Of a stretch of 64,000 bases of DNA, positions 1 to 8,162 are shown in pieces (within the stretch, counting starts at the first letter, position 1; every line of letters starts with the position of its first letter). The stretch covers positions 70,744 to 134,743 of the forward strand of contig JBIIJN010000001.1 in the NCBI GenBank assembly GCA_044233745.1. The letters are read 5' to 3'. This stretch comes from UBA6165 sp044233745 (GTDB taxonomy: Bacteria; Bacteroidota; Bacteroidia; Flavobacteriales_D; Crocinitomicaceae). A program made the translations under genes and the position numbers. Below the pieces are notes generated by a model. It searched no databases and was not told where the DNA came from. It saw nothing but the letters and a program-made list of their open reading frames with translations.

Positions 1-287
1 ATTTCGGAATCGCAGTTGCCAATTTTTGGTCGAGAAAAAGCCGAAAAGTAAATGGCAATTCAGATGAAGTCTTCCTCGGCGATGAAAACGAGTGGCTGGC
101 CATTTACGCCAAAGAAATCTTGCAAAAAGAACATTTCGACTATTTCATCTTCGGTCACCGCCACCTGCCCATGCAAATCCAACTCAACGAAAAATCCACC
201 TACATCAACATCGGCGACTGGATCCGACACAATACCTATGCGGTTTTTGATGGGGAAGAATTGAGGATGGAGGTTTGGGAGGGGTAG
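1..287 (+). CDS. lpxH: UDP-2,3-diacylglucosamine diphosphatase-like metallophosphatase, C-terminal part
   Basis: Reading frame 3 is open from the window edge to a TAG at 285-287, giving the last 94 residues of a protein whose start lies outside the window. The stretch FGHRHLP is the C-terminal metal-binding histidine motif of calcineurin-like phosphoesterases, and the following INIGDW segment is typical of LpxH-type enzymes, which remove UMP from UDP-2,3-diacylglucosamine in lipid A synthesis at the inner face of the cytoplasmic membrane. The family call rests only on this C-terminal part, so another metallophosphatase of the same superfamily is possible. It converges on the phosphoribosyltransferase at 303-797, 15 bases away. 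Confidence 0.7.
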   Translation, partial: FGIAVANFWSRKSRKVNGNSDEVFLGDENEWLAIYAKEILQKEHFDYFIFGHRHLPMQIQLNEKSTYINIGDWIRHNTYAVFDGEELRMEVWEG

Positions 288-302
288 TTCTACAATTTCG
301 AA

Positions 303-797
303 TTACACCAAAAACGCCTTCCATTCTCCCTCAAAAGAAACCTCTACGCGTTCTTGCATCGTAGTGGAAAGCTGAATACCAACAAAATCCGCGTGAATCG
401 GAAAACGACGGTGTTTGCGGTCGACCAATGTGGCTGTTTTCACTTGATGCACAGGTTGCGTTAAGATGTGGTTCAAGGCGTATTGAATGGTTTTTCCGGA
501 GTTGATCACGTCATCGACCAAAACAACATGCGCTTTTTTCAAATCCAGCTGGTCTTCATTGAAGTGAATGGCATGCGCCAAAGGATTGTCTTTGTCCACT
601 TGGATGAAATTGAGTTGCACATTTTGACCAGAGATATTGCGCATTTCATCGACCAAATATTGTGATAATTGAACACCATTTCCAGCAATTCCAATCACAT
701 GAATGGTCTCGGCTTCAAATAAATTCTCAATAATTTCATAAGCCATTCTAACGATTTTCTGCTTGATTTGACGTTGGTCGAGAACGATGGTGCGCAT
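303..797 (-). CDS. PyrR-like phosphoribosyltransferase
   Basis: A 164-residue type I phosphoribosyltransferase. The PRPP-binding motif VVLVDDVINSGKT is at residues 91-103, preceded by a hydrophobic strand and the loop GIAGNG (residues 36-41) where PRTases bind pyrophosphate. Length and the central flexible region resemble PyrR/uracil phosphoribosyltransferase and related Bacteroidota PRTases. The family transfers ribose-5-phosphate from PRPP to a base, or acts as an RNA-binding regulator; the sequence does not show which, and no pyrimidine gene is adjacent. It stands alone and diverges from pdhB. Function as a PRTase-fold protein is secure, substrate is not. Confidence 0.75.
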   Translation of the reverse strand: MRTIVLDQRQIKQKIVRMAYEIIENLFEAETIHVIGIAGNGVQLSQYLVDEMRNISGQNVQLNFIQVDKDNPLAHAIHFNEDQLDLKKAHVVLVDDVINSGKTIQYALNHILTQPVHQVKTATLVDRKHRRFPIHADFVGIQLSTTMQERVEVSFEGEWKAFLV

Positions 798-831
798 AGG
801 AGAAATTTTGGCAAAGGTAGTTTTTTTTGGT

Positions 832-893
832 GATTGGCGACTGGCTTCTAGCGGCTAGCTTCTGGCTAAAGCGCAGCGACCCAAAAGCCAATA
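832..893. repeat. Intergenic CTGGCT-type repeat cluster
   Basis: The stretch contains several degenerate copies of CTGGCTTCTAGC and GGCTAGCTTCTGGCT followed by AGCCAATAGC in the opposite sense. The same word family recurs at 20201-20306. It lies between the divergent PRTase and pdhB genes and just upstream of the pdhB promoter box. It appears non-coding. Confidence 0.55.
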
Positions 894-923
894 GCTAAAC
901 GCCATCAATATCAAATTTATTAC

Positions 924-931
924 TACTTTTG
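924..931 (+). promoter_or_regulatory. Bacteroidota -7 box for pdhB
   Basis: TACTTTTG matches the Bacteroidota consensus TAnnTTTG exactly and lies 34 bases before the pdhB ATG. No clean upstream TTTG element was seen at the expected distance. Confidence 0.5.
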
Positions 932-965
932 CCTTCCAAATTTTCTTACAAAAACAAGTATTACG

Positions 966-1955
966 ATGAGAGAAGTACAATTTCGCGAAGCATTGAGAGA
1001 GGCCATGTCGGAAGAAATGCGTGTTGATGAACGCGTGTTTTTGATGGGTGAAGAAGTAGCAGAATACAATGGCGCTTATAAAGTTTCTCAAGGCATGTTG
1101 GATGAGTTCGGTCCGAAACGGGTTATTGACACGCCAATTGCTGAACTTGGATTTGCTGGAATTGCCGTGGGTGCTTCCATGAACGGACTTCGACCAATCG
1201 TTGAATTTATGACGTGGAACTTCGCGATTTTAGCTGCTGACCAAATCATCAACAGTGCTGCGAAAATGTTGCAAATGTCGGGTGGACAATACAGCTGTCC
1301 GATTGTTTTTCGTGGAGGAAATGGTACCGCTGGACAATTGGCCGCAACGCATTCACAGAGTTTTGAGTCGATGTATGCCCACGTGCCTGGTTTAAAGGTG
1401 ATTACACCTTCGAATCCTTATGATGCCAAAGGTTTGTTGAAAGCGGCGATTCGCGACAATGACCCTGTAGTTTTCTTGGAATCTGAGAAAATGTATGGCG
1501 ACAAAGGCATGATTCCAGATGGCGAATACATCATTCCAATTGGTGTTGCAGACGTGAAAAGAAAAGGTACGGACGTAACAATTGTTTCTTTTGGGAAAAT
1601 CATGAAAGTGGCATTTGCAGCTGCTGAAGCTTTGGAAAAAGAAGGCATTTCTTGCGAAATCATCGACTTAAGAACGGTTCGACCAATTGATTACAATACG
1701 GTTGTTGAATCGATCAAAAAGACCAATCGTTGTGTTGTTTTGGAAGAATCTTGGCCATTGGCATCAATCTCTTCTGAAATTGCGTACCACTTGCAGCGCT
1801 ATGCTTTTGATTATTTGGATGCACCAGTAATGCGCGTTACACAATCAGATACCCCGTTCCCATTCTCACCATCTTTGATGGAAGAAGCTTTGCCTAATGT
1901 GCAGCGTTTGTCAGAAGCCATTAAGCAAGTGCTTTATCACAACGTGAAAGCGTAG
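966..1955 (+). CDS. pdhB: Pyruvate dehydrogenase E1 component, beta subunit
   Basis: A 329-residue protein colinear with the beta subunit of 2-oxoacid dehydrogenase E1. It begins MREVQFREALREAMSEEM, with the early MGEEVAEYNGAYKVSQG segment (residues 27-43) that borders the thiamine diphosphate site, the conserved APIAELGF-like block (here TPIAELGFAGIAVGASM) and the C-terminal transketolase domain with a VVLEESWP segment near residue 260. The enzyme oxidatively decarboxylates pyruvate within the cytosolic pyruvate dehydrogenase complex, feeding acetyl-CoA to the TCA cycle (sdhCAB also lies in this window). The alpha subunit and E2/E3 are not adjacent. Beta subunits for pyruvate and for branched-chain oxoacids are similar; the sequence motifs favour PDH. 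ATG start is preceded by a TAnnTTTG box. Confidence 0.88.
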   Translation: MREVQFREALREAMSEEMRVDERVFLMGEEVAEYNGAYKVSQGMLDEFGPKRVIDTPIAELGFAGIAVGASMNGLRPIVEFMTWNFAILAADQIINSAAKMLQMSGGQYSCPIVFRGGNGTAGQLAATHSQSFESMYAHVPGLKVITPSNPYDAKGLLKAAIRDNDPVVFLESEKMYGDKGMIPDGEYIIPIGVADVKRKGTDVTIVSFGKIMKVAFAAAEALEKEGISCEIIDLRTVRPIDYNTVVESIKKTNRCVVLEESWPLASISSEIAYHLQRYAFDYLDAPVMRVTQSDTPFPFSPSLMEEALPNVQRLSEAIKQVLYHNVKA

Positions 1956-1964
1956 TTTTTTCGA

Positions 1965-2405
1965 ATGAAGTTTCCATGCAAAATTGGTGTGTTTTGTATA
2001 ATGCTGTTTCTATCGCATTTTGCATACGCACAAGTTGATGGAATTGCTAAATTCGTTCTTCAACTTTCTGCACGAAAATTTGATTGGATGGTGAACAAAA
2101 ATTTGGACTCATTAGCCCAAGTACTACACCCGAATGTACAATACATTCATTCGAACGGTTTGACAGAATCTAGGAGTGATATTCTTGAGAATTTGAGTTC
2201 TGGCAAATTGCAACTCATCAGTGTTACCATTAAAAACGCTGATGTTCGGATTGTCAATCAACTTGCAATTGTGACGGGGACAGGCACTTTTGTTGGCAAA
2301 ATAAACGAAAAGGATTTTGAAGTTGAGTTGCTTTACTCCGAGGTATGGGTTTTTGTAGAGGGTCAGTGGTTGCTGCTGCAAAGGCATGCGAATAGGGTGG
2401 GGTAG
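1965..2405 (+). CDS. Exported NTF2-like (DUF4440-type) protein
   Basis: A 146-residue protein starting 9 bases after pdhB, probably co-transcribed. Residues 1-22 form a signal peptide (KIGVFCIMLFLSHFAYAQ) with a likely signal peptidase I site after AYA. The mature part has the cone-shaped NTF2-like pattern of a helix with WMVNKNLDSLAQVLHPNVQYIHSNG followed by strands ending VFVEGQWLLLQRHANRV, as in DUF4440 proteins. The family has diverse small-ligand or enzymatic roles and no catalytic residue can be assigned here. Periplasmic localisation is inferred from the signal peptide. Confidence 0.7.
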   Translation: MKFPCKIGVFCIMLFLSHFAYAQVDGIAKFVLQLSARKFDWMVNKNLDSLAQVLHPNVQYIHSNGLTESRSDILENLSSGKLQLISVTIKNADVRIVNQLAIVTGTGTFVGKINEKDFEVELLYSEVWVFVEGQWLLLQRHANRVG

Positions 2406-2475
2406 TTTCTATTACATTTTGCTTGTACCTAATATGACAAACAAATTATGAGATTGTGATTTGTCCAAAGTTAGC

Positions 2476-2769
2476 CTAGATTCTGTTTATCAAATCCATT
2501 CGTTCGTGTAGAATTCTGATTATTTCAACGTCGATTTCTCCTAAGATTTGGTAAAATATGATGTGCTTTCCAGAATTTAAACCAAACAAATTCTCCGAAA
2601 TTTCGGGATATTCTTTCCCCAAATTTGGATTTTTTCCAATTTGTAAACAATGAAATTTTATAGTCGAATAATATTTGTCGGCTTGACTCTCAGACCACTC
2701 ATTCAAAGTGTATTGCCAAATTGCATTTAGGTCATCAATGGCTTCTTGTCTCAGAATAACCTTAGCCAT
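2476..2769 (-). CDS. ParE/RelE-type toxin
   Basis: From the ATG at 2767-2769 the protein is 97 residues and begins MAKVILRQEAIDDLNAIWQY, the N-terminal helix hairpin of ParE toxins; it continues with the NPNLGKEY and HIIFYQI blocks and ends in the ERMD motif of the RelE/ParE fold. An upstream in-frame ATG at 2811 would lie deep in the antitoxin gene and adds a charged leader without homology, so the 2769 start is preferred. The antitoxin gene overlaps it by 8 bases, the normal antitoxin-first order. ParE members usually poison DNA gyrase, although RelE-like mRNA cleavage cannot be excluded. Confidence 0.85.
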   Translation of the reverse strand: MAKVILRQEAIDDLNAIWQYTLNEWSESQADKYYSTIKFHCLQIGKNPNLGKEYPEISENLFGLNSGKHIIFYQILGEIDVEIIRILHERMDLINRI

Positions 2770-3010
2770 TTTTTCTCTTTTCCGATTTGAGTTTTTTGAG
2801 GTTTTCGTCAAAATCGAAATTTTCGACTAGCGGACTGTCCAAACCTTCTTGAATGGCTTTTCTAAGTGCAATAACTTTGTTCTCCTCGGTTTCTAAAAGT
2901 CTGAGTCCTGCTCTGATAACCTCACTCACATTTTTATATCTGCCAGCAGATACCTGAGTGCTAACAAATTGAACAAAGTAGTTTCCGAGTGATATCGAAG
3001 TATTCTTCAT
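2762..3010 (-). CDS. ParD-like ribbon-helix-helix antitoxin
   Basis: An 82-residue protein beginning MKNTSISLGNYFVQFV and containing GRYKNVSEVIRAGLRLLE (residues 23-40), the hallmark of CopG/ParD-type ribbon-helix-helix antitoxins. The C-terminal acidic/basic tail (ENFDFDENLKKLK) is the part expected to wrap around the toxin. The gene starts 247 bases before the toxin start and overlaps the toxin by 8 bases. Such antitoxins bind their own promoter; the AT-rich segment at 3011-3060 is where an operator would lie, but no clear palindrome was identified. Confidence 0.85.
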   Translation of the reverse strand: MKNTSISLGNYFVQFVSTQVSAGRYKNVSEVIRAGLRLLETEENKVIALRKAIQEGLDSPLVENFDFDENLKKLKSEKRKNG

Positions 3011-3119
3011 TTTTTGAAAAGTTTAAGCCAAAGTTACCAAAATTTGGTAAATAATCAATTTTTCTCAATTGATTTGTAGATTAAAATCTGACTTTATATT
3101 CGATTTCATTGGGTTGCTT

Positions 3120-5708
3120 CTACAACTTCGTCGCTACAACCACCACCTTTTTAAATGCCAAAGTCGTCCCTGTTTGTGCAGAATACACCTCAAACAAAAT
3201 CAAGTAGCGACCCACGCGGCACTTGGTTCCATTGTCATCCAAACCATCCCATTTCAATTCACCAGATTGGTCGAAGAAATAGTTGTTGACCAACTCACGC
3301 ACCGGGCGACCATTTTCATCATAAATTTTGATGGAGCCCACCATGCCAGTTTCGGGCAACGCATATGTGAAAATTGCAAAATCTTCGAAGCCATCATTGT
3401 CTGGCGAGATAACCGTTGGTTCCACTGAAAATTGTCCCTGCGCTTGTGGATTCAAATATTGGGAATTCTCAATTCCTGGAGTGCCCCAACCAGCGTTTTC
3501 CGAAGCCGTTTGCCAATTGTCGGCGCTATTTGAAGCACCATTCGGATTGATGCGTTCTAAGGATTTCCCCTTCTCATCAGAAATAAGTGTGAAATGCCAT
3601 TTGTCTAAATAACTCACCGAATCGATAACGAAATTATTGGGGTCGAGCAAAAGCACTGTACCATCAGAATTTGAATAAGTGGGTAATTCGCAATACACAA
3701 AGCGCCCAAAACCATGATTCACATACGTTTGTTTTACCTGAACACTATCCACGGTTAGAGCCAAATAAGTATGCGGTTCAAAAATCAAATTCTCATCAGC
3801 AATGATTCTGAAATTGGCAGGCGCACCATTGCTCAAATTGGCCATGTTCCAGTCTTTCAGATTGATAAATTTATCTGAATTGTTGTACAATTCCACATAA
3901 TCTGAACCGCCTGTAACCGGATCAAAAAGAATTTCATTTACAACGATATCTCCAGATTGAGCTTCGCTGGCAAGGACAAAAGATCCATTTAAATTGGTGC
4001 TATTTCCTTCGCAATCTGTTAGGTTTGTGATGCTAAAAGTATAGACAACATTGGGCTGGAAATCGTCTTCAAAGATCAAGTTCACCTGATTGGCGTATGA
4101 ACCATTCACAACAACATTGGCGATTTCATTGATGGCATTTGTACTGAATTGCAAATTCACCAATTCACTATTCTCAATCAATTCATTGAAAGTGAGTTGC
4201 AAGGTATTTGGTGTTGTTAAAAATGCCGAAACCAAGCTGGGTGGCGTCACATCGGGCGAATTGTCAAAAACAGAATTTTGAGCACCAGGCGTACCACCGA
4301 CAACGCTATTGGTTGCGCGCCAATTGTCGCTTCCCAAACAAGGACTAAACGGATTGATAAGTTCCAATGCATATCCCCCATCTGATTTGCTTGGGTCTTG
4401 ATAAGTGCTTAAATTATAGCTGGTTAAATCTACAATTTCCGTTTCAGTGGGATTCATTAAAATCACTTCGTCGCCATCATTTTTCAAACCGGGAAATGAT
4501 GTTGCATTGATTGCATTTATTCCGAAATCGGTAAAAAGTGGCAAACCAGAAGTGGTTGTAATAATCAAATAACCATTGGGAGGAAGAAGGCTGGTTTGAA
4601 TGGTTCCACAGGCATTATCGTTGCAAATTTTGTATCCAGCCAAATCGAAAGTTTTATTGGTAGTATTGAACAACTCCACATATTCAGTTAAGGGCATCCC
4701 CACACTTGGCGTTTCATCAGCCATGATTTCATTGATGCGGATTTCGCCAAATTGCGGAATGCTCAACACAAAATAATAAAAAGGCTCGTTAAAATTTGCG
4801 GTGATATTTCCTGTTACATCACTGATATTGGACACACTTAAGATGTAGTTGGTGTTGTCTTCAAAATCATCTGCAAAAGTGAGTATGATTTGCGAATTGT
4901 TTAAGGGATTAATTTGAGCTGTTTCTGGATTGCCAATGCCATTGTTCACCAAGAAATTCATCACATTTTCTGAAGATGAGCCTAGGTTTTCGTTGAACTG
5001 AAGCGTGAGTTGATTGCTGGAAGTGATGCTCAATTGCTGAAAAACAGCCGCTTCTGTGTCAACGTAGGGATCGCCAGTCACCACAATGTCATCATAATAG
5101 AAATGCTGCGAACGGGTTTGCGTATAATCGCAATACACCCCAAAATAGCTGCTTTGGAAATGCGTGTTGTCAAAAATGTTGCCTTCTGTTACAAATTCAT
5201 TGGTCAAAGCGGTGTCGCGTTCCAAGGTCCAATTGCCAATAGCATCTCGCATTACACGAATTTTGACTTGTACGTTGGCTACATTCACAGAGCCTGAAGC
5301 GCCAGTTATAATTTCTGTTTGAACAGTGCCTGATTGTTTGAAAAGCGAGATTTTATCAGCTGTTCCACCAATATAAACGAAGTAGCCATTCAAGTCGCCT
5401 TTCAAATTTTCATTGTCGGAAACCAAATAAACGCGTGCATAATTGGTAGAGGATGGATTGAAATTGAGGCGGACAAAAAATTCCCACGAAGCATTTTCAA
5501 TGGCGGTACTTGCCGTGCTCAAATAAGCATCATCGGTAACCGCTGGGGCAAATAATTGAAGTTGGTTCACACCATTCACAATGAATTTAGAAGTTTCTCC
5601 TGTCCATGGAGGATTGGAAGTGAAGTCGCCATCTGTGAAATTGTCGTTGACTTGAGCTATAATCAGCTGAGCAAAGCACAGAGAGAGTAGTAGAAAAAAA
5701 TGTTTCAT
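3120..5708 (-). CDS. Exported lamin-tail-domain protein with FlgD-like C-terminal domain
   Basis: An 862-residue exported protein with signal peptide at residues 1-18 (ending LIIAQ). After an N-terminal beta-sandwich region it has Ig-like Big_5 repeats (LQLTFNE at about 500), lamin tail domains near residues 320-400 (GEIRINEIMAD) and 585-680 (GDIVVNEILFDP), and a C-terminal region from about 765 (SPDNDGFEDFA) that resembles the FlgD Ig-like domain found at the ends of secreted Bacteroidota proteins. Lamin tail domains are thought to mediate adhesion or nucleic acid/ion binding at the surface. The last residues lack the usual type A T9SS signature, so the export route past the outer membrane is uncertain. 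No enzyme domain is visible. Confidence 0.8.
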   Translation of the reverse strand: MKHFFLLLSLCFAQLIIAQVNDNFTDGDFTSNPPWTGETSKFIVNGVNQLQLFAPAVTDDAYLSTASTAIENASWEFFVRLNFNPSSTNYARVYLVSDNENLKGDLNGYFVYIGGTADKISLFKQSGTVQTEIITGASGSVNVANVQVKIRVMRDAIGNWTLERDTALTNEFVTEGNIFDNTHFQSSYFGVYCDYTQTRSQHFYYDDIVVTGDPYVDTEAAVFQQLSITSSNQLTLQFNENLGSSSENVMNFLVNNGIGNPETAQINPLNNSQIILTFADDFEDNTNYILSVSNISDVTGNITANFNEPFYYFVLSIPQFGEIRINEIMADETPSVGMPLTEYVELFNTTNKTFDLAGYKICNDNACGTIQTSLLPPNGYLIITTTSGLPLFTDFGINAINATSFPGLKNDGDEVILMNPTETEIVDLTSYNLSTYQDPSKSDGGYALELINPFSPCLGSDNWRATNSVVGGTPGAQNSVFDNSPDVTPPSLVSAFLTTPNTLQLTFNELIENSELVNLQFSTNAINEIANVVVNGSYANQVNLIFEDDFQPNVVYTFSITNLTDCEGNSTNLNGSFVLASEAQSGDIVVNEILFDPVTGGSDYVELYNNSDKFINLKDWNMANLSNGAPANFRIIADENLIFEPHTYLALTVDSVQVKQTYVNHGFGRFVYCELPTYSNSDGTVLLLDPNNFVIDSVSYLDKWHFTLISDEKGKSLERINPNGASNSADNWQTASENAGWGTPGIENSQYLNPQAQGQFSVEPTVISPDNDGFEDFAIFTYALPETGMVGSIKIYDENGRPVRELVNNYFFDQSGELKWDGLDDNGTKCRVGRYLILFEVYSAQTGTTLAFKKVVVVATKL

Positions 5709-5789
5709 GCACCGCAGTTTTACAGCACAAGTTTAGTGAATATTTGATAAAAAAGTAAAAAAATGCATTGTTCAAAAGCACTAAATGTT

Positions 5790-7295
5790 TTACATTTCCT
5801 TGCAAGCCTCAAATAGAGCAAGGCTTGGGCTTGAATCTTCTGAGCCCTGACTTTCTGGAGTGTTGATTTTTTCTATTGAAAGTCGCGCAAGTAGATAACT
5901 CACGGTAGATTCGGCACCTTGGTTCAAATTCACATTCAATTCTTCCACGCCGTCGTAACAGCCACCAGAGCATGGGTTGTACACAATTTGGCTCAAGTGA
6001 TTTTGACCCATAAACCAAGCAAAAGCGATATTGGCTTTTTGTTTATATGACTCATCTTGGAATACATCATAAAACAATTCGAGTGCCATAATGGTATAAG
6101 CCACATCTATGGGTTGTTCACCGCCTATCACCATTTCTGCTGGCTTATCTCTCAAAAGCCATCCTTTGTTTGAGATTGGTTTGATTTGGTCGTTAAGGAA
6201 TATTTTAGAAAGCAGGAAATCAAAGCTTTCTTTCGCAATCCATTTAAATTCTTCTCGATTTGTGCTCAGATAGGCGCAAAGCAGCGCTTCGGGTAATACA
6301 CTGTTTCCATAGGTCATGCGGTCTTCAAACCAAAACCAGTTGTCTGTTTTTTCGTGTTTATACATTTCCACCATACGTTTGGCCAAGGTGTTTAAAAGAA
6401 ATTGTGATTCCTCATTGTTTTGCATGTACAAACCTTTTATGATAAAAGCCATAGCTCGTGTTGAGTGAATTTCTTCTAAATGAATCAAGGCATTTTTCAA
6501 TGTGGCTTCGGCATGGACACAAAAATTTTCAGGTAAAATATCTTTCATAGACACAAGCATGCCCAAAGCCCATATGGCTCTGCCGTTGCTATCCTCTAAA
6601 TTTTCCGCATTATTTTGGTAGGTAAATTCCTTATTTTCATTGACATAATTGAGGAACTTTTGATTGTCTTGAAAACAGAATTGTATGAATTCGTAATAGG
6701 TTTTGATCAACGACAAGTCCCGCTCGTCCGAAGATGTTTTGTAATGTTTGCAAAGTGCAATGAGCGCTCTGGCGTTGTCGTCTAGGGTATAACCAGAATG
6801 TAAATCGGGCGCGTCGAGTTTTGAAAACTGAATCATTCCGAAATCTGTAGTTAGCTTTTTTATGTGTTTTAGGTTGATTTTGGGTTGATTGAATGTGATG
6901 TCAATTTCAGGGTTGCTCACTTTTTGAAAGAGTAGGGCATGTTTGATTGCTGAGTTTTGCCAAGCAGTTTCGGCGATGGTGTTGCTACTATTTTTGGAAA
7001 TTGATTCCCGCAGGCCAGTATCATTCAATAAATCAATTACGGCTTTTGCCAATTGATCGGCGTTTTCAAAATCGAATAGCACGCCATTATTTTTATTCAA
7101 TAGCTCCAAGGCGTGCGGTATTGGCGTTGAGATAACAGCGCAACCCGAGCTGAGTGCGTATGCAAAAGTTCCACTAACGGCTTGGTTTCTATCTTTTGAG
7201 GTAAACAAATACAAATCAGTGCTTTGTAAATATTCTAAAAGCAGCGGCAAGCCCAGGTAGGCATTCACGAAGCGAACATGTTGTTCAATACCCAA
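5790..7295 (-). CDS. C-terminal fragment of the glycosyltransferase (after the in-frame stop)
   Basis: The fragment is open from the codon after the TAA; the first possible start is TTG at 7293-7295, and the first ATG is far inside the helical domain. It holds the second half of the nucleotide-sugar-binding Rossmann domain and the whole all-helical C-terminal domain. Without the N-terminal acceptor domain it is unlikely to be an active transferase alone, though the two pieces could associate if a TTG start is used. Confidence 0.55.
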   Translation of the reverse strand: MGIEQHVRFVNAYLGLPLLLEYLQSTDLYLFTSKDRNQAVSGTFAYALSSGCAVISTPIPHALELLNKNNGVLFDFENADQLAKAVIDLLNDTGLRESISKNSSNTIAETAWQNSAIKHALLFQKVSNPEIDITFNQPKINLKHIKKLTTDFGMIQFSKLDAPDLHSGYTLDDNARALIALCKHYKTSSDERDLSLIKTYYEFIQFCFQDNQKFLNYVNENKEFTYQNNAENLEDSNGRAIWALGMLVSMKDILPENFCVHAEATLKNALIHLEEIHSTRAMAFIIKGLYMQNNEESQFLLNTLAKRMVEMYKHEKTDNWFWFEDRMTYGNSVLPEALLCAYLSTNREEFKWIAKESFDFLLSKIFLNDQIKPISNKGWLLRDKPAEMVIGGEQPIDVAYTIMALELFYDVFQDESYKQKANIAFAWFMGQNHLSQIVYNPCSGGCYDGVEELNVNLNQGAESTVSYLLARLSIEKINTPESQGSEDSSPSLALFEACKEM

Positions 7296-7307
7296 GGCAA
7301 TAATTTT

Positions 7308-8159
7308 TTACTCAAGAGAATTTCTATAGGTTTCTCCTTGTTCTTTGTATAATGCTGGATGTGTTTTTCCCAGAATCAAGAAGATGATATCGGGGTGCTG
7401 AAGAATGATTTCTGGGAGCGCATCCAAGGTGGTTTCAATGCTCTTTCCAGGACCTAGTAGACCGAAAGTGGCGAGTACTTTTTTTGACTCCAAATGGTAT
7501 TTTTGTTTCAGCTCGTTTTTATCAATTTTGTGCACTAAATGAGTTCCATGTGGAATAACAGCAATTTTTTCGGGAGAAATGGAATAGTCTTCTGTAAGAA
7601 TTCTCTCCGAATTTTTTGTCATTACTATAATATGGGCTGCGTAGTGTGCTAAGTGCCTAACTTTATGGCGAAAAGCAACATCGGGTTTTGGCAACACGGT
7701 GTGAAACACCATAATGACGGGCTTTGAGAGTTGCTCCAGGAAATATTTGAAACCATCTTCTTGCGCGGAAAACAGACCAAATTCATGTTGTATCACAATC
7801 AGTTTGATTTGTTCGTCGTTATTGATATCTGCGATGGCTCTAGCAAACGATAACGCCTCGTCGGTGTTGATGGTGTATTTGGGCCTGGTTTGATATGTTG
7901 GTTTTTCAGTTTCCGTTTCAAGGGCGCAGATGACACTGGAAAAACTATCAGAAAATTGTAGCGTTAAATTTTCTATAAGATCTTGAGTGTATGTTGCAAT
8001 GCCACATTCTCTAGGCGGAAATGACGTAATATAAAGAATCTCAGGTTTCAGCGTTTCTAATTTGTAATTAGATGTTTTCAGCAAAAATGGCATTAAGTTT
8101 TTATTTGCATCTATTTGCCAATCTCGGGGAATAAGAAATTGATTTATGTCGCGGTTCAT
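7308..8159 (-). CDS. N-terminal fragment of the glycosyltransferase (before the in-frame stop)
   Basis: 283 residues from ATG at 8159, 3 bases downstream of the GH130 stop. It contains the GT4 N-terminal Rossmann domain with SFPPRECGIATYTQDL (residues 51-66), FGLFSAQEDG and the transition helix, then the first strands of the second domain up to ILGKTHPALYKEQGE. It ends at TAA within the helix that follows, so the donor-binding half is missing from this translation product. Confidence 0.6.
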   Translation of the reverse strand: MNRDINQFLIPRDWQIDANKNLMPFLLKTSNYKLETLKPEILYITSFPPRECGIATYTQDLIENLTLQFSDSFSSVICALETETEKPTYQTRPKYTINTDEALSFARAIADINNDEQIKLIVIQHEFGLFSAQEDGFKYFLEQLSKPVIMVFHTVLPKPDVAFRHKVRHLAHYAAHIIVMTKNSERILTEDYSISPEKIAVIPHGTHLVHKIDKNELKQKYHLESKKVLATFGLLGPGKSIETTLDALPEIILQHPDIIFLILGKTHPALYKEQGETYRNSLE

Positions 8160-8162
8160 GAG

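Larger units (their letters stand above)
5790..8159 (-). pseudogene. GT4-type glycosyltransferase with C-terminal toroid-like domain, interrupted by in-frame TAA
   Basis: A single reading frame of 790 codons runs from ATG at 8159 to a stop at 5790, broken only by TAA at 7308-7310. Before it are residues 1-283, an N-terminal Rossmann domain (SFPPRECGIATY, HEFGLF) and the start of the second Rossmann domain (ATFGLLGPGKSIE). After it the frame continues KIIALGIEQHVRF and SKDRNQAVSGTFAYAL with STPIPHALELL carrying the catalytic glutamate region of GT4 enzymes, followed from about residue 410 by an all-helical domain (SGYTLDDNARALIAL, STRAMAFIIKGLY) like alpha/alpha toroids. There is no shift of frame. 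The TAA could be a real nonsense mutation (CAA to TAA is one transition), a read-through site or a sequencing error. It lies 3 bases after the GH130 gene. Confidence 0.8.
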
